A stretch of 63,082 nucleotides of DNA, taken from assembly GCA_022821275.1 (NCBI GenBank), contig JAJEDY010000025.1:1-63082 (forward strand), written 5' to 3'. A program made the position numbers and the translations under genes. Below the pieces are notes generated by a model. That model saw nothing but the letters and a program-made list of their open reading frames with translations. It was not told the origin of the DNA and did no database searches. The DNA is from Candidatus Latescibacterota bacterium (lineage in GTDB: Bacteria > Latescibacterota > UBA2968). Positions 31,362 through 40,039 of this stretch are shown here, piece by piece (position 1 is the first letter of the stretch; each line of letters opens with the position of its first letter).

Positions 31362-31736
31362 ATGTACAATCCTGATTTTTGGGAAGTTCAATTAGATCAA
31401 TCAGATCTGGAAATGATGCCGGATGATGTTGGCCTGTGGTACGAGTCGCCCGAAGACCAAAATTTGCGCTATAAACATGAAGACAGGGTTGGACGCCTCA
31501 TCCCACAGATCGATACGCTCTTAAATCGATCGCTTACGCAAAGACAATTTGAAGCCGCTGTATTGTATTTCAAATACGGCAAGACCCAGCGGGAAATTTC
31601 AGAAATTATGGGTATTTCGCGCAGGGTGGTCAGCCAGCATTTGTTCGGTATTACGCGAAATGGAAAGTCCGTAGGCGGTGCTGTGAAGAAACTTCGCAAG
31701 CTCTGCCGCAAACACGGTATTGCAATCACAAACTAA
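31362..31736 (+). CDS. Sigma-70 region 4-like / HTH protein
   Basis: A 124-residue protein with a C-terminal helix-turn-helix: LTQRQFEAAVLYFKYGKTQREISEIMGISRRVVSQHLFGI, which resembles sigma region 4 or phage-type regulators. The N-terminal half is acidic (QLDQSDLEMMPDDVGLWYES). The start at 31362 has GGAGGAG 12 bases upstream; the frame also extends upstream to 31239 without an ATG. No sigma region 2 is present, so it is a regulator rather than a full sigma factor. A terminator follows at once. Confidence 0.7.
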   Translation: MYNPDFWEVQLDQSDLEMMPDDVGLWYESPEDQNLRYKHEDRVGRLIPQIDTLLNRSLTQRQFEAAVLYFKYGKTQREISEIMGISRRVVSQHLFGITRNGKSVGGAVKKLRKLCRKHGIAITN

Positions 31737-31770
31737 AAAACGCCTGGGCATTATAGCTCAGGCGTTTTTA
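31735..31770 (+). terminator. Rho-independent terminator
   Basis: AAAAAACGCCTG pairs with CAGGCGTTTTT around GGCATTATAGCT, with further GC pairs inside. It overlaps the stop codon of the HTH gene. Confidence 0.9.
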
Positions 31771-31919
31771 TTTTTCAGGGTGCAATCTGTATAAAACTGC
31801 ATCCACACTGGTGTTTATGTAACCGGGCCAACAGGTTGGTGCGGTTTGCCGATATATTGGCATCCACCGCGCAAAACGCTTTCCGGAAGCGGAGTCGCGC
31901 ATATCGAAAGGAGGTTAAT

Positions 31920-31961
31920 GTGAAACATTTTAACTCGGAGGTGAACGCCTGATTTTCAGGC
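31920..31961 (+). other. 10-codon ORF with strong ribosome site plus hairpin (possible small transcript)
   Basis: AAAGGAGG (31907-31914) precedes GTG AAA CAT ... TGA (31920-31952), encoding only MKHFNSEVNA. The hairpin GCCTGA-TTT-TCAGGC (31947-31961) overlaps its stop, and a strong terminator follows at 31980-32010. The 31771-31970 stretch holds no longer frame. It could be a leader peptide or a small RNA. Confidence 0.35.
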
Positions 31962-31970
31962 TGTGACCCT

Positions 31971-32363
31971 TCAGACGTTGGGCCAGGGACATTGTTCCTG
32001 GCCCTTTTTTGTCAGTTCTCCCGCTGGTTTGTCGCGATTGAGCAGGTATTCCTGTCTCGCCATCATTGTCAAAATACCCACCAGAAGGCTGAGTAGCAGG
32101 ACCAATCCCGCGGGCATAAATTTTCGCGTGCGGACAAATCGGCTCATAAATATGCCCGTGAGCAACAAGCCGACCAATCCGCCGGTCAAAAATCCAACGG
32201 CGGGATCGCTCAGGCTTTGCCAGTATCCAATGAGTGCAACAATACCGCAGATTGCGCCTGCGAATAGGGAGGCTGAACTTCCGGATTTCGCCTTCCCAAT
32301 AATTCCTCCGACAATTAACAATATGCCGTAGATCGCCAGTGCTACTTGTGCTATTTCAATCAT
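31971..32363 (-). CDS. TMEM14/UPF0136-family membrane protein
   Basis: The protein is 130 residues from the ATG at 32363 with GAGGA upstream; the frame extends further upstream but without support. Four hydrophobic segments are visible: IAQVALAIYGILLIVGGIIG, SLFAGAICGIVALIGYW, AVGFLTGGLVGLLLTGIF and MPAGLVLLLSLLVGILTMM. This is the Gly-rich pattern of the TMEM14 family of small transporters. The last dozen codons overlap the opposite-strand terminator at 31980-32010, giving the odd tail GQEQCPWPNV. Confidence 0.8.
   Translation of the reverse strand: MIEIAQVALAIYGILLIVGGIIGKAKSGSSASLFAGAICGIVALIGYWQSLSDPAVGFLTGGLVGLLLTGIFMSRFVRTRKFMPAGLVLLLSLLVGILTMMARQEYLLNRDKPAGELTKKGQEQCPWPNV
31980..32010 (+). 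terminator. Rho-independent terminator on the plus strand
   Basis: GGGCCAGG (31980-31987) pairs with CCTGGCCC (31997-32004), then TTTTTT. It lies inside the 3' end of the convergent TMEM14-like gene. Confidence 0.88.
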
Positions 32364-32373
32364 GGCTATATCC

Positions 32374-33633
32374 TCACTCTCCAAAGTATCCCCTGCTTGC
32401 CCAAACTTTTTTTGCCAGTGCTTTGGCGCCATCGGATGGTTCGATTTCTCCCAGAATACTGCTCGGCGGTTGTCCCGGTTTTTTGCGCGTGGGATCGGGT
32501 GACCAATCATCGCGCTCGTATTTTTTTCTTATGGATTCATCGCGAAAATCGGGCACTTCCATCGGTGCCGAATCGCTGATCGCTGATCGCCACGCTTGAA
32601 TACCCGCAATACTCATGTCGATGCCGCGATACACGTCGAGGTAGGGTTGCTCGCCCGTGCGAATCGCTTCGGCGAAGTGGTAACTCGTGAAGAAATCGCC
32701 GCCGCCATGCCCGGCTTGTGTTGCGCGATCGTGATGTACGGGAAAATCCGGTCTGTAAACGGTTTCTACCGGTTCCCCTTTTCGCTTTTCCCACGGCTCT
32801 TTCCACACGCGCAGCCGATGTTTATCGCCGTTTCGACAATTTTCCATTACGCCCTTGTTGCCATGGATTCTGACGTAATTGCCGTGCCCGCGCAACGCGC
32901 CGTGCAGGGATTTCATTACGGCGTCATTGTCCATCCGACAGATGATCACGCCTGCTATATCCGCGCGGTTCATGTGCAGAGTTTTGGTCATATCGCCAAA
33001 ATCGTAGGGTATGACAAATCCGTTCACTTTTACCGGGCGCGTGTCCGTGATGTACATTACGGGGGCAATCGAATGCGTGCAATAATAGGTCGAGGGAATC
33101 CAGTTGCGCCAGTGATTGCGCCCGCAACTGCGCCCCAATTTTACTTCCGGTGGATCGGGATGTACGTACTCGCCTTCTCCGTATTTAAATTCTCCTACGT
33201 GTCCGTTTTGGTAGAGTCGCCTCATTTCTTGATTATAGGCCGTATAGGGATAATTTTCGGCAAACATATAAATTTTGCCACTGCGCTCTACCGCCCGTGC
33301 CAGTGCGACGCCTTCGCCCAATGTATGGCAGGCAGCGGTTTCGCTCATGACGTGTTTTCCGGCGTTCAGTGCTTCGACGGCAAAGGGCGCGTGTTCGTGA
33401 AAATAATTGGCGAGTACTACCGCATCCATGTCGTGTTCCAGAAATGCCTGGTAATCTACATAAGTCGATACACCGAGTGCTTTGCCTTCGGGTCTTAGTC
33501 GCTCTTCCCAGGTATCGCAAATTGCAACGAGTTCCATTCCCGTTTCTGCTGCTGCCCGCATAAATGATCGCCCGCGTCCCACGCCGACGACGCCCACGCG
33601 AATTGGTTTGTGTTTATTATTGTCTGCCATCAC
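32374..33633 (-). CDS. Gfo/Idh/MocA-family oxidoreductase
   Basis: The protein is 419 residues from the ATG at 33633, with GGAG eight bases before; an earlier start at 33684 lacks a ribosome site. The NAD(P)-binding N-terminus is RVGVVGVGRGRSFMRAAAE, and the family EKPxx motif appears in altered form as HVMSETAACHTLGEG. The C-terminal substrate domain includes GEYVHPDPPEVK and GHGGGDFFTSYHFAEAI. The usual catalytic Lys of EKP is replaced (SET), typical of a subgroup that includes glycoside-hydrolase-109-like proteins. The substrate is unknown. Confidence 0.85.
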   Translation of the reverse strand: MMADNNKHKPIRVGVVGVGRGRSFMRAAAETGMELVAICDTWEERLRPEGKALGVSTYVDYQAFLEHDMDAVVLANYFHEHAPFAVEALNAGKHVMSETAACHTLGEGVALARAVERSGKIYMFAENYPYTAYNQEMRRLYQNGHVGEFKYGEGEYVHPDPPEVKLGRSCGRNHWRNWIPSTYYCTHSIAPVMYITDTRPVKVNGFVIPYDFGDMTKTLHMNRADIAGVIICRMDNDAVMKSLHGALRGHGNYVRIHGNKGVMENCRNGDKHRLRVWKEPWEKRKGEPVETVYRPDFPVHHDRATQAGHGGGDFFTSYHFAEAIRTGEQPYLDVYRGIDMSIAGIQAWRSAISDSAPMEVPDFRDESIRKKYERDDWSPDPTRKKPGQPPSSILGEIEPSDGAKALAKKVWASRGYFGE

Positions 33634-33649
33634 GAGTTCTCCAGTTTTC

Positions 33650-33680
33650 GATAAAAAAAAACGGCCTATTGCCGATTTTT
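33650..33680 (-). terminator. Probable rho-independent terminator after mqnC
   Basis: On the minus strand CGGC-AATAG-GCCG is followed by nine T. The stem is only 4-5 bp. It lies about 30 bases downstream of the mqnC stop. Confidence 0.55.
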
Positions 33681-33710
33681 TCAAAAACGTACACGCATTG
33701 CTACTTACCC

Positions 33711-34823
33711 CTAATTCAAAATCTCGTACCGCGTATTTCGTCTTACCGGATCGTATCCCGCATCCCGAATGAGCCGTTGCATCTCCTGGAGTGTCATGGT
33801 ATCCGTATGGCTCGTGCCCGCTGCGCTGACCACGTTTTCTTCCATCATTGTGCTGCCAAAATCATTCACGCCGTATTTTAAGCTGACCTGCGCGACCTTG
33901 GCACCCTGCGTTACCCAGGATGCTTGAAAACTTTTGATATTGTCCAAAAACAGGCGTGCGATGGCGATGGTTCGCAAATAGTCAAATCCGGTGGCTTTCA
34001 CGCCATTCCATCGCCCCTGGTCATCGGCAAGAGCCGTGTAATCCGGCTGAAAATTCCACGCGATAAATGCGGTGAATCCCCCCGTCTCATCCTGCAAATT
34101 GCGAATGTGTTCCAGATGTTCTATTCGCTGTTCAATGGTTTCGACATGTCCATACATCATGGTCGCCGATGTGTGCATGTCCAGGTCATGTGCAATGCGA
34201 TGTACAGCCAGCCATTCGTGGACGCGGTCTTTGCGAAAGCCGATGATGTCGCGCACTTCGTCCGACAAAATTTCCGCGCCAGCTCCCGGGATGGAATCCA
34301 GCCCGGCATCGCGCAAACGGCGAATGCAATTTTCGAGTGACATACGAGAAATATGCGCGATATAGATAATTTCTGTGGCGGACAAACAATGCTGATGGAT
34401 TTGTGGGTAGCGCTTGCGTATTGAGGAAAAGAGGTCTTCGTAGTAATCCACGCGTAGTTTTGGGTTCAGGCCTCCTTGCATCAAAATTTCGCTGCCTTTT
34501 GGCACGTCGCCGCCCACGGTGATGAGTTCGTCAATTTTTTCATAGATCTGTTCTCTGGGCAATGTATAGCCTTCGTCGGATCCCGGGGGGCGATAAAATG
34601 CACAAAAATCACACCTTACCCAGCATACATTCGTGTAATTGATATTTCGCCCGATATTATATGTCACCTGGTCTTTGGGCCATTTGCGCCGCCGCACCAC
34701 ATCGGCTAATAAGCCCAATTCGGTTATATTGGGATGTTCAAACAGGCGCATGGCATCATCTGTGGAAATGCGCTCGTCGCTATATACTTTTTTAACAATG
34801 TCGTCGATCATGTCGCGTTCCAT
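33711..34823 (-). CDS. mqnC: Cyclic dehypoxanthine futalosine synthase
   Basis: A 370-residue radical SAM enzyme of the futalosine menaquinone pathway. It cyclises dehypoxanthine futalosine. The cluster motif is VCWVRCDFCAFYR (CxxxCxxC), with YNIGRNINYTN before it and EILMQGGLNPKLRVDYYE after. GLDSIPGAGAEILSDEVR and TSATMMYGHVET are diagnostic of MqnC. Length matches. It is preceded by mqnE with 15 bases between. Confidence 0.95.
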   Translation of the reverse strand: MERDMIDDIVKKVYSDERISTDDAMRLFEHPNITELGLLADVVRRRKWPKDQVTYNIGRNINYTNVCWVRCDFCAFYRPPGSDEGYTLPREQIYEKIDELITVGGDVPKGSEILMQGGLNPKLRVDYYEDLFSSIRKRYPQIHQHCLSATEIIYIAHISRMSLENCIRRLRDAGLDSIPGAGAEILSDEVRDIIGFRKDRVHEWLAVHRIAHDLDMHTSATMMYGHVETIEQRIEHLEHIRNLQDETGGFTAFIAWNFQPDYTALADDQGRWNGVKATGFDYLRTIAIARLFLDNIKSFQASWVTQGAKVAQVSLKYGVNDFGSTMMEENVVSAAGTSHTDTMTLQEMQRLIRDAGYDPVRRNTRYEILN

Positions 34824-34838
34824 TCGAATCCTGAGAAA

Positions 34839-35987
34839 TCACGAAATTACGGGTATTTCACCGGGGATTCCTACAGGTGTCTCTTCGACAATTTCTCGCT
34901 CGCTCGATAGAATATTGTATAGATTATCTCGCTCGACGGGATCGCGTCCGGCTTCTATAACGCGTTCGACCAGTTGTTTGCGCGTGAGTACCTGTCGGGT
35001 CTCTGTATATGAACGGCGCGTAATTTCGTATTCCTGTATTGTGCCGTCGATATCGTCTGCGCCATACCACAAAGCCACCTGTGAAATTTCAATGGTATTC
35101 ATAATCCAGAACGTTTTGATGTGGAAAAAATTGTCCAGCATTAATCGCCCCACGGCTATTTCTCTTAAATCCGCGATACCCGTCGGGCCGGGCAGGTGCT
35201 CTAATTCTGTGCGTTCGGGATGAAATGACAGGGGGATATACGTCAAAAAACCATCGGTCTCGTCCTGTAATTCGCGCAATCGCACGAGATGATCGATGCG
35301 CTCTCGTGGGTTTTCAATATGTCCGTATAGCATCGTCGCATTGGTGGGAAGGCCGACTTCATGCGCCGTGCGTGCCACTTCGAGCCATTCTTCGGAATCC
35401 GCTTTGGTCCAGAATAAATCTTCCTGTACGCGATCGCTAAATACTTCTGCACCTCCGCCGGGAATGGACGATACGCCGGCTGCTTTTAATTCGATCATGA
35501 CATCTTTCAATGGCTTTTTTGCAATGCGCGCAATCTGCACCCATTCAATAGCGGTAAATGCTTTTACCGCCACATCGGGCCGCACGTCTTTTACCGCGCG
35601 CACGATATCGAGATAGTACGAATAGGGCAGTTTGGGATTGATGCCCGCGACCATGTGGATTTCAGAAATGGGCAGGTCGATGTATTGCAACACGCGTTTT
35701 TGTATATCTTCGGGTGATAATACATAGCCCCGATCATCTTTTGGTTTTACGTAAAAGGAGCAAAACCGGCACAGCTTGTTGCAGACGTTGGTATAGTTGA
35801 TATGCTGATTTCGAACGTACCACGCCACATTGCCACACATGCGTTCGCGCGAGATATTGGCCAGGTATCCCACGGCATTGAGGTCGGGCGTCTCGTAAAG
35901 TCGCATGCCATCTTCGGCAGAAAGTCGTTGTCCCAGGTTTACTTTTTCTTCAATGTCTCGGAGATCGTCGGGAATTATCGGTCTCAC
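34839..35987 (-). CDS. mqnE: Aminofutalosine synthase
   Basis: A 382-residue radical SAM enzyme that adds the SAM-derived 5'-deoxyadenosyl unit to 3-[(1-carboxyvinyl)oxy]benzoate, the second step of the futalosine route. The cluster motif is VCNKLCRFCSFY. HMVAGINPKLPYSYY, VSSIPGGGAEVFSDR and TNATMLYGHIENPRER are typical. It is the first gene of the mqnE-mqnC pair. The other mqn genes (mqnA, B, D) are not in the window. Confidence 0.94.
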   Translation of the reverse strand: MRPIIPDDLRDIEEKVNLGQRLSAEDGMRLYETPDLNAVGYLANISRERMCGNVAWYVRNQHINYTNVCNKLCRFCSFYVKPKDDRGYVLSPEDIQKRVLQYIDLPISEIHMVAGINPKLPYSYYLDIVRAVKDVRPDVAVKAFTAIEWVQIARIAKKPLKDVMIELKAAGVSSIPGGGAEVFSDRVQEDLFWTKADSEEWLEVARTAHEVGLPTNATMLYGHIENPRERIDHLVRLRELQDETDGFLTYIPLSFHPERTELEHLPGPTGIADLREIAVGRLMLDNFFHIKTFWIMNTIEISQVALWYGADDIDGTIQEYEITRRSYTETRQVLTRKQLVERVIEAGRDPVERDNLYNILSSEREIVEETPVGIPGEIPVIS

Positions 35988-36007
35988 GCTATGCTCCTTA
36001 TACTGTT

Positions 36008-37711
36008 TTACGGTTTTGCTGCCAGCATTTCGCGGGCGTGTTGCATGGTCAGTTCTGAAATCTCTTCGCCGCCCATCATCAAAGCGAGTTCGCCAGCACG
36101 TGCCTCTTCATCCAGTGGGATTACCCGGGTTACTGTACGTTGATCGGCCATTTCTTTTCTGGCTGAAAAATGTCGATCAGCCATTTTTGCAATTTGTGGT
36201 AAATGCGTAATTGAAATGGTTTGATACGTTTCTGACAGGTCGCGCAATTTTTTGCCTACAACCTCTGCAATGCGTCCGGAAATTCCGATGTCGATTTCGT
36301 CAAAAATTAACACCTGCACCGAAGCGGTATGCGCCAGCACGGTTTTCATCGCCAGCATAATACGCGAGATTTCGCCACCCGACGCCACTTTTGCCAGTGG
36401 GCGAATGGCTTCGCCCGGGTTGGTCGAAATAAAAAACTCGCCGCGCTCTATACCTTGTGGTCCCGCTTCAAATCGCTGTCCATCGCATTCTATCAAGCCA
36501 TCGGGGTCTGGACGCCGATTCAATTGAACGTCAAATTGCACATCGGGCATGCCCAGTTCGCGCAAGGCACGGCATATCGCCTTTGACAATTTGCCAGCGG
36601 CTTTGTGTCTTCCTTTTGACAATTTCTCACAACGATGCGCGAACGTTCGTATTGCGTCGTCGATTTTGATCTGAATTTTTTTTATAGATGCTTCGAGTTC
36701 GTCGGTCAATTCCAATTCTTTTTCGGCTTTTTTTTCGTAGGATAGCACACTTTCCAGATCGCCGCCATATTTTTTTTTCAGCGCGTTCAATGTTTCTAAT
36801 CGCTCTGTTATTTCTGATAGGCGTTGGGGATTGTGTTCTACGCGATTGGCGTAATCGCCAAAGGCGCGGGCCAGTTCCTCTGCCCCATATCGCAGGCCAT
36901 TGAGTTCTTCGGCTATCGGCTCCAAACTGCTGTCCATTTGTGCGGCCTCATTTAAGAGGTGCGAGCCTTCGCCGAGTTGGTCGGCCACAGATTGCTCACC
37001 TTCATAAAGCACCTGTTCGATCTGGTAGGCGATCTCGAGTAGCCGTTCTGCATGCAAAAGCACGGACTGTTCGCGTTGCATGCGTTCGTCTTCGCCAGGC
37101 TGTGGTCTTGCTGATTGGATTTCTTTGATCTGAAAGTCCAACAGTTCGCGCCTTTCTCTTTGGCGCTGGGCAACAGCAGTTTTTTCGAGCAGTCGATTTT
37201 GCAACTGTACCACCTGGTGGTATGATTTTTCGACCTGTGTGCGTGCTGCGATCAAGCCGCCAAAGCCGTCTAAAAAGTCCAGATGCTGATCGATATTCAG
37301 AAGCGATTGATGGTCGTGTTGACCGTGCAAATCGACCAGCGCACGGCCCAATTCCCGAAGTGTGCGCACGGGAATGGACAGACCATTGGCGTAGCACCGA
37401 CTGCGCCCTTCTGATAGTACATCTCGCCGCAAAATCAGTTCACCATCTTCTGTCTCTATACCCATAGCGTTCAGGAGTTCGAGTGCGGGATGTTCGGGGT
37501 AGAGTTCAAAAATGGCTTCTACCGTACATTTTTTTTCGCCTGTGCGGATCACATCGGGACTCGTCCGCATACCGAGTATCAGACCCAATGCGCCGACCAG
37601 AATGGATTTACCAGCGCCGGTTTCACCCGTGATGATATTTAATCCTTTGCCAAATGCGACTTCCATGTCGTCGATCAGGGCGTAATTTATCACATGCAAT
37701 TGAGACAACAA
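36008..37711 (-). CDS. recN: DNA repair protein RecN
   Basis: A 567-residue SMC-like ATPase used in double-strand break repair. Walker A is ITGETGAGKSILVGALGL, the ABC signature region is VASGGEISRIMLAMK, and Walker B is VLIFDEIDIGISG. A long coiled coil fills the middle (about residues 150-370). The start is LHVINYALIDDMEVAFGKG. It heads a compact minus-strand run with nadK, xseB, xseA, ymdB and rny all closely spaced or overlapping upstream of it. Confidence 0.96.
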   Translation of the reverse strand: MLSQLHVINYALIDDMEVAFGKGLNIITGETGAGKSILVGALGLILGMRTSPDVIRTGEKKCTVEAIFELYPEHPALELLNAMGIETEDGELILRRDVLSEGRSRCYANGLSIPVRTLRELGRALVDLHGQHDHQSLLNIDQHLDFLDGFGGLIAARTQVEKSYHQVVQLQNRLLEKTAVAQRQRERRELLDFQIKEIQSARPQPGEDERMQREQSVLLHAERLLEIAYQIEQVLYEGEQSVADQLGEGSHLLNEAAQMDSSLEPIAEELNGLRYGAEELARAFGDYANRVEHNPQRLSEITERLETLNALKKKYGGDLESVLSYEKKAEKELELTDELEASIKKIQIKIDDAIRTFAHRCEKLSKGRHKAAGKLSKAICRALRELGMPDVQFDVQLNRRPDPDGLIECDGQRFEAGPQGIERGEFFISTNPGEAIRPLAKVASGGEISRIMLAMKTVLAHTASVQVLIFDEIDIGISGRIAEVVGKKLRDLSETYQTISITHLPQIAKMADRHFSARKEMADQRTVTRVIPLDEEARAGELALMMGGEEISELTMQHAREMLAAKP

Positions 37712-37723
37712 GGCGCAACTCCT

Positions 37724-38584
37724 TTACTCGTCTCGCCGATCCAGGCTCCAGTCCAATTTGCGCTGCAACAGATCGTAAAAAGTCAACCCCTGCATATTGA
37801 TAAAACGCACGGGTTCGGAGGCCCGTTGCACTGTAACGGGTTCTTCAGGAGAAAGCGAACATACTGTGCGTCCATCTGTGGATAACATGATTTCATCAGA
37901 CTGATCAGCTATCACCTTAACCGTTACCGATTGACCGCCCGGCATCACCATTGGACGCAAAGATAGCGAATGCGGGCATATAGGCGTGGCGATCAGCACG
38001 GACAAATTTGGATGTACTATTGGGCCGCCAGAAGACAGGCTGTAACCCGTGGATCCCGTCGGCGTTGCCAGAATCAATCCATTGCCGTAAAAAGAACTCA
38101 CGGGCCGACCTTCAACCAGCATTACGACCTGGACCAGACGCGCTTTGACACTGCGTTCAATTACGACCTCATTGAGCGCAAACGCTTTTTTTGTGCGGGT
38201 GTGTGCGTGTAGGGCAATGCGCTCTTCAACGGTATAATCGCCACATAACAACCGATCCAGACCATCGTCCAATTCGCGGGGTTCTGCGCCCGACAAAAAT
38301 CCCAATCGCCCCAGGTTCACACCCAAAATTGGCGTGCTGTGCGGATAAACCACATCGGCTGCGCGCAACAAGGTGCCATCGCCGCCCATCGCCACAATGA
38401 TGTCAGCGCGTGTGGGCAACTGATCGACCGGACAAAACCATTTGGAATCAGATGTGCAAATTTGCCGCAAGTTATCGGCGATCAGTACCCCAATGCCTCT
38501 TTGATGGATGCGCTGGGCCAATTGATCGACCGCAACGCCTATCTCTGGCTGGGTCGGGTTCGAAAACAAACCGATGGACTTCAT
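37724..38584 (-). CDS. nadK: NAD kinase
   Basis: A 286-residue enzyme phosphorylating NAD to NADP. The GGDGT motif is at residues 67-71 (IIVAMGGDGTLLRAA), followed by VNLGRLGFLSG, the NE motif in FALNEVVIER, and TGSTGYSLSSGGPIVHP. Length is normal. It overlaps xseB by four bases and lies 12 bases before recN. Confidence 0.95.
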   Translation of the reverse strand: MKSIGLFSNPTQPEIGVAVDQLAQRIHQRGIGVLIADNLRQICTSDSKWFCPVDQLPTRADIIVAMGGDGTLLRAADVVYPHSTPILGVNLGRLGFLSGAEPRELDDGLDRLLCGDYTVEERIALHAHTRTKKAFALNEVVIERSVKARLVQVVMLVEGRPVSSFYGNGLILATPTGSTGYSLSSGGPIVHPNLSVLIATPICPHSLSLRPMVMPGGQSVTVKVIADQSDEIMLSTDGRTVCSLSPEEPVTVQRASEPVRFINMQGLTFYDLLQRKLDWSLDRRDE

Positions 38585-38841
38585 TCGTCTGCAAACCCTT
38601 CGCCGTTGGAATCTATGGATACCAATTCAAATTCACCATCGCTATCGCGTATCAGCACTTCAACCTGTTGCCGCGCATCTTCTAATAAACTGCGGCATTG
38701 ATTGGATGCTTTTAGACCTTCTTCAAACACTTTTAGTGCCACTGACAAGGGCAGTGCACCTTCTTCTAAACGACCCACAGCCGTCTCCAATTGCTTCAAA
38801 GCCTCTTCAAAAGTGGGGTCTGCGGTTTTCTTTTTTGGCAT
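38581..38841 (-). CDS. xseB: Exodeoxyribonuclease VII small subunit
   Basis: An 86-residue protein with the XseB helical signature TFEEALKQLETAVGRLEEGALPLSVALKVFEEG followed by LEDARQQVEVL. It forms the small-subunit coat of exonuclease VII with XseA, encoded directly upstream with six bases between. The acidic tail is slightly longer than in E. coli. Confidence 0.93.
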   Translation of the reverse strand: MPKKKTADPTFEEALKQLETAVGRLEEGALPLSVALKVFEEGLKASNQCRSLLEDARQQVEVLIRDSDGEFELVSIDSNGEGFADE

Positions 38842-38847
38842 TGGATT

Positions 38848-40038
38848 TTACCTTTTTATTTTTTCTACCCGACAGGTTGCCTCGCCTTTTGCAAACCGAA
38901 TGTGCAGATGTTCACGGTGTGTCAAAACGCCTGCATCAGACACGACCGAACCATCTTTACGTTGTACAAGGCCAAATCCCCGCGCGAGTACTGACAGTGG
39001 ACTGAGCGATCCCAATTTGCCGGTCATACGATGATAGTCGGCTAATCTGCTTTCAAATAGCCGTCGTATGAGCGCGTATAAATCGCGGTGTAATTCATCG
39101 ACGTGTTGCGCGTTCTGAAAGATCAAATCGGACAATCGCCGCATGCCATAACTGCTTTCGTGCATTTCTATCAGATCTTTATTCTCGTCTAACAATCGCT
39201 GCATGGCTTCCCGCGTGCGGAGTGTGAGACGTCCAACATGTTCGCGCACTTCTAAAACATCGCGTACGGCGATTTCTGCGGCAGCCGAAGGGGTGGGTGC
39301 GCGCACGTCAGCCGTCAGGTCTGATAGGGAGATGTCGATCTCATGTCCTACGGCTGAAATAACCGGGATCTCGGAATCCGCAACTGCCCGCACCACTGTC
39401 TCGTCGTTAAATGCAGCCAAATCTTCAGCCGAGCCTCCGCCCCGTCCGACAATCAGTACATCTACTTCTCCAAAGTCATTGAGATCGGCAATGCCTTGTG
39501 CAATATCTTCTGGCGCGTCTAATCCCTGCACCAGTGCGGGGCGCAAAACAATGCGAATAGCGGGAAACCGCCGCTCCAACACATCCAAAATATCTCGAAA
39601 AGCTGCGCCTGTCCGCGAAGTCACAACCCCAATGGTTCTCGGGTATTCGGGTAGGGGACGTTTTTGGTCTTCGTCAAACAGGCCCTCTTCTGATAATTTT
39701 TTTTTCAGTTTTTCATAGGCGATTAGCTGTTGTCCCACGCCTGCGGGGAGCAACTGTGACACATTAAATTGATATTCGCCCCGTCGTTCATACACCGTCA
39801 ACTGTCCCTGAGCCAATACGGCCATTCCCGCTGTGGGACGAAATCCGGTTATAGAACGCGAGCGCCACATGACACAGCGCAATTGGCTTTGGGGGTCTGA
39901 GAGCGTGAAATACCGATGTCCGGATGAGGGCTGAGAGAAGGAGGTCAATTCACCGGCGACCCACATGGGCGGAAATTGCATCTCGAGGGTTTGCTTGACC
40001 GCTTGTGTGACGTCCGATACGGAAAGTGGGCGTTCCAC
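38848..40038 (-). CDS. xseA: Exodeoxyribonuclease VII large subunit
   Basis: A 396-residue subunit that cuts single-stranded DNA from both ends. The N-terminal OB fold is LPVSDVTQAVKQTLE-like followed by VAGELTSFSQPSSGHRYFTL. The catalytic region includes IGVVTSRTGAAFRDILDVLERRFP, VDVLIVGRGGGSAEDLAAFNDE and PVISAVGHEIDISLSDL. The C-terminus (LSPLSVLARGFGLVQ) is the conserved nuclease end. It abuts the ymdB-like gene. Confidence 0.95.
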   Translation of the reverse strand: MERPLSVSDVTQAVKQTLEMQFPPMWVAGELTSFSQPSSGHRYFTLSDPQSQLRCVMWRSRSITGFRPTAGMAVLAQGQLTVYERRGEYQFNVSQLLPAGVGQQLIAYEKLKKKLSEEGLFDEDQKRPLPEYPRTIGVVTSRTGAAFRDILDVLERRFPAIRIVLRPALVQGLDAPEDIAQGIADLNDFGEVDVLIVGRGGGSAEDLAAFNDETVVRAVADSEIPVISAVGHEIDISLSDLTADVRAPTPSAAAEIAVRDVLEVREHVGRLTLRTREAMQRLLDENKDLIEMHESSYGMRRLSDLIFQNAQHVDELHRDLYALIRRLFESRLADYHRMTGKLGSLSPLSVLARGFGLVQRKDGSVVSDAGVLTHREHLHIRFAKGEATCRVEKIKR

Positions 40039-40039
40039 C

